Below are positions 25,954-33,801 of a stretch of 64,000 nucleotides of DNA, one piece after another (the first letter of the stretch is position 1; each line of letters begins with the position of its first letter). Source of the stretch: Kordiimonas lipolytica (GTDB lineage: Bacteria > Pseudomonadota > Alphaproteobacteria > Sphingomonadales > Kordiimonadaceae); the NCBI RefSeq assembly GCF_001550065.1, contig NZ_LRUB01000007.1, positions 1 through 64,000 of the forward strand. Direction: 5' to 3'. The position numbers and the translations under genes were made by a program. The notes under the pieces are model-generated. The model did not search any database and was not told where the DNA came from. It saw only the letters and a program-made list of their open reading frames with translations.

Positions 25954-26496
25954 GTGACGGCTCAAAACCCGACTTCCTTCCTCATTTCAATCATCGGTCG
26001 TGATCAAACTGGGCTTGTGTCTGAAGTAACGGGCTATCTCTTTGAAATTGGGGCAAATTTGGCAGACAGCTCGTTCGCTGTTTTAGGGGAAGCCTTTGAA
26101 TTTTCATGCGTTGCCACCTTTGATGCAGAGGCCGACCAAGGCGAGCTGGAGAAGGGTCTAGCAGCCCTTGAATTGCTCGCGGGTGCCAGAATCACCGTTT
26201 CAGCCTTTGGCTATGACCTTGAGCGCAGCGACAGTGGCGAGATCACGCATCTTGTCGAAATCAAGGGCGGGGATCGTCCTGGCCTTGTGGCACGTATCAG
26301 TGAAGTGCTGGTAGACTATGACGCAAATATTGTCCGGATGAGCAGCCGCCGCGTGCCACTTGACGATGGGTCGTATGACTATCGCACACGCTTTGCTGTG
26401 AATGTACCAAAGGGCAGGGAAGGGGCACTTGAGGCAGCGCTGTATAACACTGCAGGGAGCCTCCGCCTCGAGTGCAGCCTCGAGGCGGTAAGCTAG
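25954..26496 (+). CDS. Double-ACT-domain regulator, GcvR-like
   Basis: A 180-residue protein made of two ACT domains: SFLISIIGRDQTGLVSEVTGYL (about 8-85) and HLVEIKGGDRPGLVARISEVL (about 97-175). The GRDQTG and GGDRPG turns are where ACT dimers bind amino acids. It resembles the glycine cleavage repressor GcvR and related ACT-only proteins, which act through protein partners rather than binding DNA. It uses a GTG start with AGGAG 9 bases upstream. A 10-bp stem at 26463-26488 lies within its last codons. Confidence 0.82.
   Translation: MTAQNPTSFLISIIGRDQTGLVSEVTGYLFEIGANLADSSFAVLGEAFEFSCVATFDAEADQGELEKGLAALELLAGARITVSAFGYDLERSDSGEITHLVEIKGGDRPGLVARISEVLVDYDANIVRMSSRRVPLDDGSYDYRTRFAVNVPKGREGALEAALYNTAGSLRLECSLEAVS
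26463..26488 (+). repeat. 10-bp hairpin at the 3' end of the double-ACT gene
   Basis: Bases 26463-26472 pair exactly with 26479-26488 around a 6-base loop. It lies inside the coding sequence, 8 bases from the stop, and has no T-run, so it is more likely an mRNA 3'-end stabiliser than an intrinsic terminator. Confidence 0.5.
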
Positions 26497-26501
26497 GTTT
26501 C

Positions 26502-27149
26502 TTACTCGGAGCTTGCGCTCTGGCCGCCCGAAGTTGCCTCGGGAGCCGTGTTCTGGGCTTTCAGCCAATCGATCAATCCGTCCATGCCTTCATCCTTTAC
26601 CTTGGACGCAAACACATCGCGGTTAGTAATCATCAGGTTGATGCCTTCAAATTCCAGGTTCACGATCTGGAAACGGCCATCTTTCTTGCGGACGCGCCAA
26701 TCGGCCAGGATTGGTTCTCCTTCTTCACGCTCTACTTCAGTGCGCACGAACAGGTGGCCATGTTTGCCGGAAGCGGCTTTGGTACCTGTGACAACCAGTG
26801 TCTTGAAGCCGATCTGGGCCATGCGTTTGTCGAATTCTGAAATGATATAGTCACCCATGGCCGTCATGTAAGCATCACGCTGTGCGCTGCTTGCAGTACG
26901 GTAGTGGCGCCCAAGCATGCCGCGGGCGAGAAGTTCAATATCGGTTGCTTCCTCGAAAATGGCGCGGAAAGCGTTGTAGCGCTCCACTTCCGTCATTTTT
27001 GCATCACTCCACACAGCAATGGTTTCGTCAGAAATTCGCTGGATGAAGTCGATGGCCCCTCGGGCATCGTCAACAGCCCGATCATCCTGTGCATATGTCG
27101 GGGCAACAATCACCAGTAGCAGGGATAATGTTGCAAGTAGGCGTTTCAT
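26502..27149 (-). CDS. MlaC/Ttg2D-family phospholipid-binding periplasmic protein
   Basis: A 215-residue exported protein with a signal peptide ending at PTYAQ (about residue 21). The remainder fits the Tol_Tol_Ttg2 / MlaC family: helices around IDFIQRISDETIAVWSD, LLARGMLGRHYRTASSAQRDAY, then the beta region FVRTEVEREEGEPILADWRVRKKDG and FQIVNLEFEGINLMITNRDVF. MlaC carries phospholipids between the membranes to keep the outer membrane asymmetric. The other mla genes are absent here. GAGGAC precedes the ATG. Confidence 0.85.
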   Translation of the reverse strand: MKRLLATLSLLLVIVAPTYAQDDRAVDDARGAIDFIQRISDETIAVWSDAKMTEVERYNAFRAIFEEATDIELLARGMLGRHYRTASSAQRDAYMTAMGDYIISEFDKRMAQIGFKTLVVTGTKAASGKHGHLFVRTEVEREEGEPILADWRVRKKDGRFQIVNLEFEGINLMITNRDVFASKVKDEGMDGLIDWLKAQNTAPEATSGGQSASSE

Positions 27150-27193
27150 TATAATTTGTCCTCACATGTCGGCCGCAGATGGTCCGATATATC

Positions 27194-27622
27194 TTATTCT
27201 GCGCCTGTTGTCGCGTCCCGCAGATAGGCCATAAGGTCTTTGCGGTCCTGTTCTTTCCTCAGGCCGGCAAATGTCATTTTGTTACCGGGCAAGAATGTTT
27301 TCGGGCTTGTCAGCCACGCATCCAGTTTTTCTTCAGTCCAGACGAACCCTGCTTCGGAAAGCGCTTTCGAGTAGCGCGTAAAGCCTTCGGAAGAACCTGC
27401 CTGGCGACCGAACAGATTATCCAGGTTGGGGCCCAGTTTGGACCGTTCGGAGGCCGTCAGGTTATGGCAGGCTTTGCAGCGGTTGAAGAGCCGTTTGCCT
27501 TTGGTCGCGTCGCCACCAGCCGAAATCGCAGTCGACGTCGGGTCGTCATCGGCAAGCGTCGCAGGGCCGGTGAAGGAGGTGAGCGCAGCAACCAGCGCAA
27601 GGGTGGCAAAAGTCTTATTCAT
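27194..27622 (-). CDS. Class I cytochrome c
   Basis: A 142-residue periplasmic electron carrier. A signal peptide ends near ATLADDD (about 24). The heme site CKACH occupies residues 49-53. The distal methionine is in LPGNKMTFAGL, the usual place for cytochrome c2 / c550-type proteins. LGPNLDNLFGRQAGSSEGF is the standard loop after the heme site. It likely shuttles electrons between the bc1 complex and an oxidase. It sits 44 bases downstream of where mlaC begins, on the same strand. Confidence 0.92.
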   Translation of the reverse strand: MNKTFATLALVAALTSFTGPATLADDDPTSTAISAGGDATKGKRLFNRCKACHNLTASERSKLGPNLDNLFGRQAGSSEGFTRYSKALSEAGFVWTEEKLDAWLTSPKTFLPGNKMTFAGLRKEQDRKDLMAYLRDATTGAE

Positions 27623-27645
27623 TACACAAGCTCCAAATAGCGTTG

Positions 27646-27666
27646 TGGCGGGGAACCCCCCGCCAC
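27646..27666. repeat. GC-rich hairpin between cytochrome c and the AGCS symporter
   Basis: A perfect 9-bp stem (27646-27654 with 27658-27666) with a 3-base loop lies in the 82-base gap. It has no T-run on either side, so it may be a weak terminator or an mRNA-end stabiliser for the symporter transcript. Confidence 0.45.
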
Positions 27667-27704
27667 ATATTTCAGTTCCTTACTTAATAGCACATGAACG
27701 GAGA

Positions 27705-29315
27705 TCAAGTCTCCTGTGGCAGTTTGCCGCCCTTGTCTGCGCCTGGAACATAAGGTTTGATTTTGCCTGCCTTCAGGCGGCCCCAGTAATCGTTCAGCAG
27801 GGCCTTCACTTCCTTACGCAGCAGGAACACACCGATCAGGTTCGGGAACCCGAGCGCCAGCAGTGCTGCATCGGCAAAGTCCATCACAGCGGTCAGCTGC
27901 ATCGCAGACCCCACGATGATGGCAAGCAGGTAGCACATCTTGTAGATGTTGGTTGCTTGCCTGTGACCACCTTTGGTCAGGTAATCCAGCGCCCGCTCGC
28001 CATAATAATAGTATGTGATGGTCGTAGAGAAGGCGAACATCGGCACCGCCAATGTCAGTACATAGCGGAAGCCATCAAAGAAGCTGTCGAACGCCATGGA
28101 TGTCAGGCCGATACCGTCAAACTCGCCTGCTTCCAGATAAGCACCTGTGAGGATTATCACCAGCGCCGTCATGGTGCAGATTACGACCGTATCGATGAAT
28201 GGCTCGATCAGGGCAACAAGGCCTTCAGCAACGGGTTCGTTGGTTTTGGCTGCGGCGTGAGCGATTGAGGCTGTGCCGAGGCCAGCTTCGTTCGAGAAGG
28301 TCGCACGGCGCAGGCCCATGATAAGCACCCCAAGGATGCCACCGACAACGCCTTCACCTGTAAAGGCCCCTTTGAGGATCAGTCCGAATGCTGCAGGAAC
28401 TTCTGTGATGTGCGCGCCTATGATGGCCAGGGCTGCGATGACGTAAATCGCGGCCATGATTGGCACCAGAAACTCTGTCACATGTGTGATGCCGCGAATG
28501 CCGCCCACGATTACGAAGGAGAGCAAACCCGCATAGATGATGCCGAAGATCCAGGCTTTGCCGGCAAAGAAACTGTCGGCGCCGCCAGTCAGTTCAGCAG
28601 CGATGGCCGCCAGCTGGAAAGTTGCCTGGTTTGCCTGGAACATATTGCCCGCGCCGAAGGCGCCAAGGATACAGATCATGGCAAATAGGACAGACAGTCC
28701 TTTACCAAACTTGGGCATACCAAGGCCTGCGAGGCCCTTGGATAGATATTTCATCGGGCCGCCAGACACCACGCCGTGCTCGTCAATATCTCGGTACTTG
28801 TGGCCCAGCGCGACCTCACAGAATTTGCTGGTCATGCCGAAAAGACCCACCAGGATCATCCAGAAAGTGGCACCAGGACCACCAACAGAGATAGCGATTG
28901 CGACACCCGCAATATTTCCAAGGCCTACCGTTGCCGAAAGGGCGGCTGTCAGGGCCTGGAAGTGGGTCACTTCGCCCGGGTCGTCAGGATTGTCATAAGT
29001 ACCTTTTACGATACGAATGGCCTGCGTGAATCCACGTAGGTTGATGAACCCCATATAGATGGTGAAGAACAGCGCAAAAGAAAAAAGCCAAAGTACAATG
29101 ACAGGCAACCCAGGAGCGCCTTCCGCTAGCCAATCCATGGGAATTGGATAGAAAATGACTTCAGAAAATTTCGTTGTGAAAGGCGATATGGCATCGTTTA
29201 CCATCATGGAGAAATCATCCAGAAACTGTTGAAAGGATGATTTTTCAGCCGCCGCATAGACTGTGCCGCTAACGGCGAATACTGCAGCCAGGGCTCCCAG
29301 TAATCGTTTGTACAT
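27705..29315 (-). CDS. AGCS-family sodium:alanine symporter
   Basis: A 536-residue inner-membrane transporter that imports alanine or glycine with sodium. Diagnostic stretches are the first cytoplasmic loop after FFTIYMGFINLRGFTQA, then FQALTAALSATVGLGNIAGVA, GMTSKFCEVALGHKYRDID, GLRRATFSNEAGLGTASIAHA and EPFIDTVVICTMTALVII. The first 90 residues are unusually long: a signal-like segment MYKRLLGALAAVFAVSGTVYA and a polar stretch precede the first core helix, so an extra N-terminal helix or cleaved leader is possible. Confidence 0.92.
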   Translation of the reverse strand: MYKRLLGALAAVFAVSGTVYAAAEKSSFQQFLDDFSMMVNDAISPFTTKFSEVIFYPIPMDWLAEGAPGLPVIVLWLFSFALFFTIYMGFINLRGFTQAIRIVKGTYDNPDDPGEVTHFQALTAALSATVGLGNIAGVAIAISVGGPGATFWMILVGLFGMTSKFCEVALGHKYRDIDEHGVVSGGPMKYLSKGLAGLGMPKFGKGLSVLFAMICILGAFGAGNMFQANQATFQLAAIAAELTGGADSFFAGKAWIFGIIYAGLLSFVIVGGIRGITHVTEFLVPIMAAIYVIAALAIIGAHITEVPAAFGLILKGAFTGEGVVGGILGVLIMGLRRATFSNEAGLGTASIAHAAAKTNEPVAEGLVALIEPFIDTVVICTMTALVIILTGAYLEAGEFDGIGLTSMAFDSFFDGFRYVLTLAVPMFAFSTTITYYYYGERALDYLTKGGHRQATNIYKMCYLLAIIVGSAMQLTAVMDFADAALLALGFPNLIGVFLLRKEVKALLNDYWGRLKAGKIKPYVPGADKGGKLPQET

Positions 29316-29568
29316 AACTCAAAGCTTCCCCTGTTGACGGGCGTGTTATTATTTTCTTGCCCAGACAAAATATTCTTGGGACGGTATGGTCGTCCGGTTA
29401 AAATTGCTGCGCATGCTAGCCGCTAAACGGCATGGGCTCAAGGAAACTATGGTCAAAAATAGGGGAGGACCGTGGTTTTGGGTGATTTGACAGGAGACAG
29501 CCTTTTAACGGGCGCTTAACTTGTTTACCGTAGCGTGCATATGAAATTACTTGTGTGGGGATAAGGCC

Positions 29569-30705
29569 TTGTCAGACAGTACCAAGCTTTCCAGCGCCGA
29601 TGTCGCGAAACTGCTGCAGGATCCAAATGTTGAGAACCGGGCTGCAGCCGCCGCCAAGGTCGCGACAACTTTTGGTGACGCTCAGCTTACGGAAGGGGAA
29701 CGCAAGATCGCGGAGGACATTTTCCGCGTCATGCTGAAGGATGCGTCGGTCCGGGTTCGGCACGCTTTGGCTGAAAGCCTTAAGGAAAACCCCGATGTGC
29801 CGCATGATGTTGCGACGTCGCTTGCGAAGGACGTTGATGAGGTCGCGCTGCCTGTCGTTGAATTTTCCAGTGTTCTGACGGATCAGGACCTGATTGAGAT
29901 CGTCCGCACGAAGGGTGCATCAGTCCAGAAAGCTGTGGCTGGCCGCAAGGACGTGTCGGAAGATGTGGCAGACGCACTGGCGGACACCGGCAACGAAGAG
30001 GTCGTCGCGACCCTGGTGAGCAATGAAACTGCCCAGATCGCAGAAAAGACCTACGACAAGGTGCTTGAGAAATATGCCGATAGCGACGCGGTCAAGACGC
30101 CGATGGCGCTGCGCGGTGAGCTGCCCATTGGCGTGGCAGAACGGCTTGTTGCCATGGTTTCCGAAAAGATTCGCGACCATATCATGACCCACCATGAGGT
30201 TTCGCCCGGCATGGCGGCGGACCTTTTGCTGGAAAGCAGAGAGAAGGCAACTGTATCGCTGCTTGAAGGCGGTCAGAAATCAGCGACTGTTCAGGAACTT
30301 GTGGATCAGCTGGCGGAACATGGCCGCCTGACACCCACATTGATGCTGCGGGCGCTCTGCATGGGCGACACGACTTTCTTTGAGGTCGCGCTGGCCAAGA
30401 AGGTTGGCATCCCCGTGAGCAACGCCTATCAGCTTGTTCATGACAAAGGCGAGCTGGGGCTGAAGCGTTTGTTCGAGGTGGCCAAGATGCCGCCCCAGTT
30501 CCTGCCCATGGCACGCGCGGCCCTTGAAGTTGCAGACGAGATGCTGGAAACGGGCGGCGATAACAGAGAGATGTATCGCCAACTGATGATCGAAAGGGTT
30601 CTGACGGCCGTTGAGAATGATGTGGATACCGAAAACCTGGATTATCTGATCGGCAAGCTTCAACGGGTAGATGATTCCGAATCGATAGAATCTGATTCAA
30701 AGTGA
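29569..30705 (+). CDS. DUF2336 protein
   Basis: A 378-residue soluble all-helical protein belonging to DUF2336, a HEAT-like repeat family nearly restricted to alphaproteobacteria. Repeats around VRVRHALAESLKENPDVPHDVA and VQKAVAGRKDVSEDVADALA show the typical pattern. The start is uncertain: no ATG is available. I chose TTG 29569 (MSDSTKLSSADV, with GGGGA upstream); TTG 29551 would add six residues. Its role is unknown, though homologues have been linked to cell-cycle or phosphorelay settings. A terminator follows. Confidence 0.8.
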   Translation: MSDSTKLSSADVAKLLQDPNVENRAAAAAKVATTFGDAQLTEGERKIAEDIFRVMLKDASVRVRHALAESLKENPDVPHDVATSLAKDVDEVALPVVEFSSVLTDQDLIEIVRTKGASVQKAVAGRKDVSEDVADALADTGNEEVVATLVSNETAQIAEKTYDKVLEKYADSDAVKTPMALRGELPIGVAERLVAMVSEKIRDHIMTHHEVSPGMAADLLLESREKATVSLLEGGQKSATVQELVDQLAEHGRLTPTLMLRALCMGDTTFFEVALAKKVGIPVSNAYQLVHDKGELGLKRLFEVAKMPPQFLPMARAALEVADEMLETGGDNREMYRQLMIERVLTAVENDVDTENLDYLIGKLQRVDDSESIESDSK

Positions 30706-30732
30706 TTCGTTTTGCACTCTGGATACAGACCT

Positions 30733-30759
30733 AAGGGACGCTAGGAGGCGTCCCTTTTT
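30733..30759 (+). terminator. Terminator after the DUF2336 gene
   Basis: A 9-bp stem (30733-30741 with 30748-30756) with core GGGACGC and a 6-base loop, ending in a T-run to 30759. It sits in the 59-base gap between convergent genes. Confidence 0.85.
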
Positions 30760-30764
30760 CGTTG

Positions 30765-32129
30765 CTATTTCCCAAGCTCTGACGGTAGCCAGAGCGCTAT
30801 TTCCGGCCAGATCAACAGCATCACGAGGCCCAGAAGCTGCAGCAGGACGAAGGGTACAATGCCGCGATAAATATCTGTCAGCTTTACGGACGCCGGTGCA
30901 GCGCCTTTCATGTAGAAAAGCGCAAAGCCGAAGGGCGGCGTCAGGAAGCTGGTCTGCAGGTTTACCGCCATCAGCACCGCGAACCAGGGCAATACCTGGG
31001 TTGGGTCGGCCAAATGGCTGCCGAAATCTAGCTGGCTGATCACAGGTGCGAAAACCGGCAGGATGATGAGCGTGATCTCGATCCAGTCGAAGAAGAAACC
31101 AAGGACGAACACCGCCAGCATCAATATGCCAAGGATGAGCCATGGGCCAGCGCCCGAGGCTTCCATCAGGTGCAGGATCAGGTCGTGGCCACCCAGAAGC
31201 GCGAAAACGAATGAAAAGGCTGTCGCGCCGACAAACAGGCCAAACAGCATAGTTGAAGTGAGGGCCGACTGCTCAACTACGTCCCTGAGCGTGCCCAGCG
31301 TGAGCTTGCGGTTGAAGGCAGCCAGCAACAGGGCGCCCGCAGCCCCGACGCCGCTAGCTTCTGTTGGTGTTGCAAAGCCGCCGAAGATGGAGCCTAGCAC
31401 CGCGATGATCAGCAGGATCGGCGGCACGAAGCTTCTGGCGACAAGCCCAAATGTAAGCTGGCCCTTAGCTGCTTCTGCACCTAGCGGCGGTGCCAGCGCG
31501 GGGTTCAGGCTGGTGCGGATCAGGATATAGCCCATGTAAAGGAGGGCGAGCAGGAGGCTCGGGCCGATTGCCGCCATAAACAGGCCACCCGCAGATGTGG
31601 ACAAAAGGTCCGCCATCACCACAAGCATGATGGATGGCGGCAGCAGGATGCCCAGCGTGCCGGAAGCTGCGATTGTGCCTGACGCGAGTGATTTGTCGTA
31701 GCCGCGCTCGATCATTACCGGTAGCGCCAGAAGGGTCATCATCACCACACTTGCACCAATAATGCCCGTGGTCGCCGCAAGGATCACGCCCAGAAGCGTA
31801 ACGGATAGCGCCAGCCCGCCAGGAATGCGATGGGTCATCAGTTGCAGCGTGTAAAGCAGGGACCGGGCCACACCGCTTTTCTCCAGCATCGTTCCCATGA
31901 AGATGAACATGGGGATCGCCACCAGAACCTGCTTGTTCACCACGCCGCCAAAGATGCGGCCGATGATCAGGAAGAAGCTGTTTTCATTTTCAAGCCCCAG
32001 GGCCACGGCCAGAAGCCAGAAAGCAAGGCCGACGCCACCCAGAACGAATGCCACAGGGTAGCCGGAGAACAGGAGCGGCGTCAGCACCAGGAACATCAGG
32101 AACGGTAGGAATTCGATCAGCATATCCAT
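30765..32129 (-). CDS. TRAP transporter large permease (DctM type)
   Basis: A 454-residue integral membrane protein with about twelve helices, the large subunit of a tripartite ATP-independent periplasmic transporter. Its signature parts are FIFMGTMLEKSGVARSLLYT, LGVILAATTGIIGASVVMMTL, ASGTLGILLPPSIMLVVMADL, FATPTEASGVGAAGALLLA and LQTSFLTPPFGFALFYMKGAA. It uses the sodium gradient to import an organic acid or similar solute. It overlaps the small permease gene by 1 base (TGATG). The substrate is unknown. Confidence 0.93.
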   Translation of the reverse strand: MDMLIEFLPFLMFLVLTPLLFSGYPVAFVLGGVGLAFWLLAVALGLENENSFFLIIGRIFGGVVNKQVLVAIPMFIFMGTMLEKSGVARSLLYTLQLMTHRIPGGLALSVTLLGVILAATTGIIGASVVMMTLLALPVMIERGYDKSLASGTIAASGTLGILLPPSIMLVVMADLLSTSAGGLFMAAIGPSLLLALLYMGYILIRTSLNPALAPPLGAEAAKGQLTFGLVARSFVPPILLIIAVLGSIFGGFATPTEASGVGAAGALLLAAFNRKLTLGTLRDVVEQSALTSTMLFGLFVGATAFSFVFALLGGHDLILHLMEASGAGPWLILGILMLAVFVLGFFFDWIEITLIILPVFAPVISQLDFGSHLADPTQVLPWFAVLMAVNLQTSFLTPPFGFALFYMKGAAPASVKLTDIYRGIVPFVLLQLLGLVMLLIWPEIALWLPSELGK

Positions 32130-32692
32130 CAGCTGTCTCCCAAATGTGGTTCAACATGGGAGAAAGGCGTTCGTTCGGACTGATCTGCGCGACCGAACAG
32201 AAAGACAATTGCCTGCGCAAGTCGTGCCAAGGCAGCGATGCCGAGAACGCCGAAGCCCACAACAATCGCGGACTTGATGATCCAGCGGTCGGGCAGGCCG
32301 GTGGGGGATGCCGAGGCTTCATTATAGGCCCAGCTGTAGCTGACATAGTCATACCCGAACCAAAGCACGGCACCTACATAGGGCAAAAGGAACAGAAGGC
32401 AGCCGAAAAGTTCGATCCATGCGCGCGTGCGAGCCTGCAGCCGTTCGCTGACGAGCTCAATCCGCACATGCGCGTTTCTCGTATAGGCCCAGCCAAGGCT
32501 CATCAGGAACAGGAAACCATGAAGGTGCCATTCAAGTTCCTGCAGTTTCGTCGAGCCGATGACGAACCAGCGCCTGAGGACCACATCAGACATGATCACG
32601 AGAATGAGCGCGATGATGGCCCAGGCCGACAATCGGCCTATGGCACTGCTGACGCGCTCCAGCTTTGCAGAGAAGGATAAAAGGCGTTCCAT
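32129..32692 (-). CDS. TRAP transporter small permease (DctQ type)
   Basis: A 187-residue four-helix membrane protein. AWAIIALILVIMSDVVLRRWF, KLQELEWHLHGFLFLMSLGWAYTRNAHVRIELV and RARTRAWIELFGCLLFLLPYVG match the DctQ family. I used ATG 32692 with GAGG just upstream, 5 bases after the DctP stop; a longer in-frame start at 32767 would overlap dctP. It pairs with the large permease encoded next. Confidence 0.9.
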   Translation of the reverse strand: MERLLSFSAKLERVSSAIGRLSAWAIIALILVIMSDVVLRRWFVIGSTKLQELEWHLHGFLFLMSLGWAYTRNAHVRIELVSERLQARTRAWIELFGCLLFLLPYVGAVLWFGYDYVSYSWAYNEASASPTGLPDRWIIKSAIVVGFGVLGIAALARLAQAIVFLFGRADQSERTPFSHVEPHLGDS

Positions 32693-32697
32693 AAACC

Positions 32698-33765
32698 TCA
32701 ATCCTTCAGGTAGCCGCGGTCGGACCAGGCTTTGTATTTTTTGCGGAAGGATTGAAGGCTTTCCCACACACGAGCGAACTCAGGGTCTTCTTGCGCCATG
32801 TTGGCAGCCACCTTGTTCCAGGCGTTTTCAAGTTCAGCCAGGATTTCCGGCGGCCAGGTGTGGATCTGCACACCTTCCGCTTCCAGCGCGGTCATGGCGT
32901 CCGCCTGCAGGGCTTCGCCTTCCGAAATGCCGTAGCGGATGTTCGAGGAACAAGTGGCTTCGATTTGCCGCTGATGCAGCGGCGAGAGGCTGTTCCATGC
33001 ATCCAGGTTGATCATCAGCTCAAAGAAGGTGGATTGCTGGTGCCAGCCGGGGAAATAGTAATGCTTGGCCACCTGGTAAAAGCCCATGCGGTAGTCAACG
33101 GCCGGCATGGCATACTCAGTGGCGTCGATGGTGCCCAGTTCCAGCGCTTGGTAAATCTCGCCGCCTGCGATCAGTTGCGGGGAAGCGCCTATCTCTTCCA
33201 GCACTTTGGCGCCAAGGCCAAAGAAGCGAATCTTGAGGCCCTTGAAATCCTCCATGCTGGTGATCTCTTTCTTGAACCAGCCGGACGCTTCTGGCGGCGT
33301 CATGCCGCACAGGATGCTGTGGATGTTATGCTTGTGATAGACCTCTTCAAACAGCTCACGTCCGCCGCCATAATCGATCCAGGCCAGATATTCCGGGGCC
33401 GAGGGGCCGAAGGGAACGCTTGAGAACAGCTGCAGGGCGCTGTCCTTGCCTGCCCAGTAGCCGGGGGTGGACCAGCCAGCTTCAATGGCGCCATAACTGA
33501 TGGCATCGAAGGTCTCGAAGGGAGGAGCAATAACACCGGGCTCATAGAATTTGAGCGTAATGTTGCCGCCCGATATCTCATGCAGCTCCCGTTCCAGCCT
33601 TTTGCCCATGGTGCCAAGCTGAATAAGGGTGCTTGGGTAGGTGCTGGTCATCCGCCATTCGATTTTCTCAAGTGGCTCAGCGGCGGTTGTTTCCTTGGCT
33701 TCTTCAGTACTACAACCTGCCAAAAGGCTGCAGCTGGCAAGTGCCGCAATGATGTGCGCGCGCAT
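32698..33765 (-). CDS. TRAP transporter solute-binding lipoprotein (DctP type)
   Basis: A 355-residue periplasmic binding protein tethered by a lipid: lipobox LAGC, with the cysteine at 17. The mature part fits the DctP family: WRMTSTYPSTLIQLGTMGKRLE, FEPGVIAPPFETFDAI-type segments (here FYEPGVIAPPFETFDAIS), MTPPEASGWFKKEITSMEDFKGLKIRF and EYAMPAVDYRMGFYQVAKHYY. The GLKIRFFGLGAKVLEEIG stretch carries the arginine that usually pairs with a substrate carboxylate. GGGAGGGGAG gives a strong ribosome site. It is first in the TRAP operon, so it is expected to be most abundant. Confidence 0.93.
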   Translation of the reverse strand: MRAHIIAALASCSLLAGCSTEEAKETTAAEPLEKIEWRMTSTYPSTLIQLGTMGKRLERELHEISGGNITLKFYEPGVIAPPFETFDAISYGAIEAGWSTPGYWAGKDSALQLFSSVPFGPSAPEYLAWIDYGGGRELFEEVYHKHNIHSILCGMTPPEASGWFKKEITSMEDFKGLKIRFFGLGAKVLEEIGASPQLIAGGEIYQALELGTIDATEYAMPAVDYRMGFYQVAKHYYFPGWHQQSTFFELMINLDAWNSLSPLHQRQIEATCSSNIRYGISEGEALQADAMTALEAEGVQIHTWPPEILAELENAWNKVAANMAQEDPEFARVWESLQSFRKKYKAWSDRGYLKD

Positions 33766-33801
33766 AGGCTCCCCTCCCGTACTCGCTTTAATTATAAGGG
33801 T